Assembly: GCA_964495595.1 (NCBI GenBank)
Contig: CAZBWH010000072.1
Span: 1 to 15,636, forward strand
Direction of reading: 5' to 3'
From: CALMFQ01 sp964495595
GTDB taxonomy: Bacteria > Pseudomonadota > Gammaproteobacteria > Burkholderiales > SCOH01
Length of the DNA: 15,636 nt
A program made the translations under genes and the position numbers. Below the pieces are notes generated by a model. It ran no database searches, was not told the origin of the DNA, and saw nothing but the letters and a program-made list of their open reading frames with translations. This document shows positions 14,055 through 15,636 of this stretch, piece after piece (the first letter of the stretch is position 1; each line of letters starts with the position of its first letter).

Positions 14055-15578
14055 CTAGAATCCCAGGTTTTCAACCTGCAGAAGGTGCATGCTGTATCCG
14101 AAATATGTTCGATTCAAGTTCCTGCGGGCTTTGACAATAGCCTGCTCCACTTGTGCAGGACTGGGAAGATAACCGCGCTCTCTTTTGTATTTCTGGGCGA
14201 CAAGTAGAGCCGCCCCGGCGACATGTGGTGCAGCCATGGACGAACCAGTCTGCTGGAAATAATAATGTTGGCCCGGATACAAATTACTTGAGGATGGATG
14301 CAGAGGGATACCAGCTCCCCACACATCCGCCGGAGGGCCATAAGTATTGCCCAGAACAGTCCCTGGATACGCGCCTGTGCTCTGTACGGATTGTCCTGGC
14401 GCCCATATTTCAACACACGGCCCATGGGAAGCATATTTATCTTCGCTCGGGAGTTGCATTGGCGATTCTTCATGAGCTATTGCTCCTACGGCCATTGCCC
14501 CCAATGTTGATGCGCCAATCGATGCCGGATAAATATGGCAGGTATCATATTGGCTGTTGCCAGCAGCAAAACTGAAAAACACTCCTTTGTTCACTGCAGC
14601 CTTGACTGCGCTTGTTAATGCTGCGCGACCATTCGCATCTATATAGGTGTACCGATCATTTCCTGAGTTGTTGAAATCCTGCCATAGAATACTTATGTTG
14701 GCCACAGCACCAATTCTATTAACATTTCCACCATCCGCTTCCGACCTAGCGGCGACCCAGTTGATCGCCCCTATTACGCTGGAGGTATAAACCAATCCTG
14801 TATACGGAAAAGTAGGAGTTCCGCCGTTTGTACAGTAATTTATTACTCTGACCGAAACCAATTGTGCGTCTGGAGCAACTCCTTCTACCCCGACAGGCGC
14901 TCCGTTTTGCCGTTTGGCTCCAATGATGCCTGCTACATGTGTGCCATGTGAATCGCAGACCGGCTGATAGCTGTAAGTTGAGCCGGAACCATCACCATTT
15001 GCTCCATTAATGCAAGAGCCTCCTACATTGGAATGGCAATCGAACGAAATATGATCCATTTGCCATGTGAAGTTCAGGTCATCATGGGGTTGAATGCCAG
15101 CATCGATAACATATCCTTTGACTGGATAACCGCCAGATGTGCGATATGATGGGCTACCTGCGGCAGGATTTGTATCACTAAGATACCGAATTGCTCCAAT
15201 CGCATACAGGTTCCACCCATAGGTGTAAGTGTAGCCGTATCCAAAACCAGGGCGGTTATACCACGGGGCGGGATCTGCAGCCGGTATCCCAGTTGCATCT
15301 GGAAATACCGATAGCACCCGAGGATCATTTTGAAGATCAGAGATTTGGGCATCATCCAAATCTGCGGAAAATCCATGTGTCACATGCCCAAACGCCAGAT
15401 TGGCTTTCGCGCTGAACCGTATTTCTAGATCACGTATTAGATGTGCGGTCTTAATGTTAACGGCTTTCCACATGCGTGGATTACTATTAACTCGTTGCTC
15501 GCCAAAGATGGATTCTACACTGCTACCTATATGTGCCGATTGGCGCGTAACGGCATCGTCTTTGAGTATCACAACCAT
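14055..15578 (-). CDS. Subtilisin-like S8 serine protease with I9-like propeptide
   Basis: A 507-residue subtilase. The N-terminus (M-V-V-I-L-K-D-D-A) and the stretch to about 97 (F-S-A-D-L-D-D-A-Q-I-S-D-L-Q-N-D-P-R-V) look like an inhibitor I9 propeptide that should be cut off on maturation. The catalytic domain (about 125-500) carries D159 in V-I-D-A-G-I, H214 in S-H-G-T-H-V-A-G, oxyanion N341 in A-A-G-N and S447 in G-S-S-M-A-A-P-H-V-A-G, so the triad is complete. A Gly/Tyr-rich insert lies at 107-121. There is no signal peptide: in-frame stops (TGA, TAG) lie within 50 bases upstream, and only AGGA, 3 bases before the ATG, could act as ribosome binding site. The gene may be 5'-truncated or secreted in another way. 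Codon use looks more AT-rich than most of the window. Confidence 0.88.
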   Translation of the reverse strand: MVVILKDDAVTRQSAHIGSSVESIFGEQRVNSNPRMWKAVNIKTAHLIRDLEIRFSAKANLAFGHVTHGFSADLDDAQISDLQNDPRVLSVFPDATGIPAADPAPWYNRPGFGYGYTYTYGWNLYAIGAIRYLSDTNPAAGSPSYRTSGGYPVKGYVIDAGIQPHDDLNFTWQMDHISFDCHSNVGGSCINGANGDGSGSTYSYQPVCDSHGTHVAGIIGAKRQNGAPVGVEGVAPDAQLVSVRVINYCTNGGTPTFPYTGLVYTSSVIGAINWVAARSEADGGNVNRIGAVANISILWQDFNNSGNDRYTYIDANGRAALTSAVKAAVNKGVFFSFAAGNSQYDTCHIYPASIGASTLGAMAVGAIAHEESPMQLPSEDKYASHGPCVEIWAPGQSVQSTGAYPGTVLGNTYGPPADVWGAGIPLHPSSSNLYPGQHYYFQQTGSSMAAPHVAGAALLVAQKYKRERGYLPSPAQVEQAIVKARRNLNRTYFGYSMHLLQVENLGF

Positions 15579-15636
15579 TTTCCTGATTATGTTCCTACCT
15601 CAGCCACACTCAGCAAAGTCTTTCTAGAACAAGGCT

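Overview
The window comes from a GC-rich Gram-negative bacterium, most likely a betaproteobacterium of the order Neisseriales. Three things suggest this: a class I aspartate aminotransferase gene start close to uvrB (a neighbourhood I associate with betaproteobacteria), a PepSY_2 - QseB-like - QseC-like module, and several lipoprotein genes. This placement is inference from family knowledge; there is no rRNA or other phylogenetic marker here. No tRNA, rRNA, CRISPR array, insertion-sequence transposase or integrase was recognised.

Layout, left half (1-8071): housekeeping and signalling. The first codons of an aminotransferase gene leave on the minus strand. Divergent from it is a large membrane protein (7TMR-DISM receptor, degenerate GGDEF, intact EAL) expected to degrade c-di-GMP. 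Next come a small periplasmic PepSY protein, an OmpR-family response regulator and a QseC-like histidine kinase; regulator and kinase overlap by 4 bases. A candidate tandem regulator box and a possible Shine-Dalgarno-masking structure lie before the PepSY gene. A stand-alone receiver protein converges on the kinase, and uvrB (excision repair) follows.

Middle (8072-11635): two copies of a short intergenic repeat, then on the minus strand a lipoprotein built of Ig-like domains with a cluster of Asp/Asn-rich metal-binding-like loops. Divergent from it is a membrane diguanylate cyclase with intact GGEEF and an inhibitory RxxD site. The window therefore encodes both a probable c-di-GMP maker and a probable c-di-GMP breaker.

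Right part (11636-15636): an accessory region. A small unknown ORF stops 5 bases before a sequence with the full architecture of an integron attC site, with no integrase in view: a solitary gene cassette candidate. Immediately beyond is a HigBA-type toxin-antitoxin pair (toxin first) with a perfect palindromic operator over the toxin start region. A 502-base gene-free stretch follows, holding a large REP-like inverted pair and a 26-bp tandem duplication. The window ends with a two-gene minus-strand operon: a subtilisin-like S8 protease with an I9-like propeptide but no visible signal peptide, and a lipoprotein of unknown function. This operon looks more AT-rich by eye than the rest, suggesting acquisition. 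The least ordinary features are the solitary attC cassette next to a toxin-antitoxin module, and the protease/lipoprotein pair.
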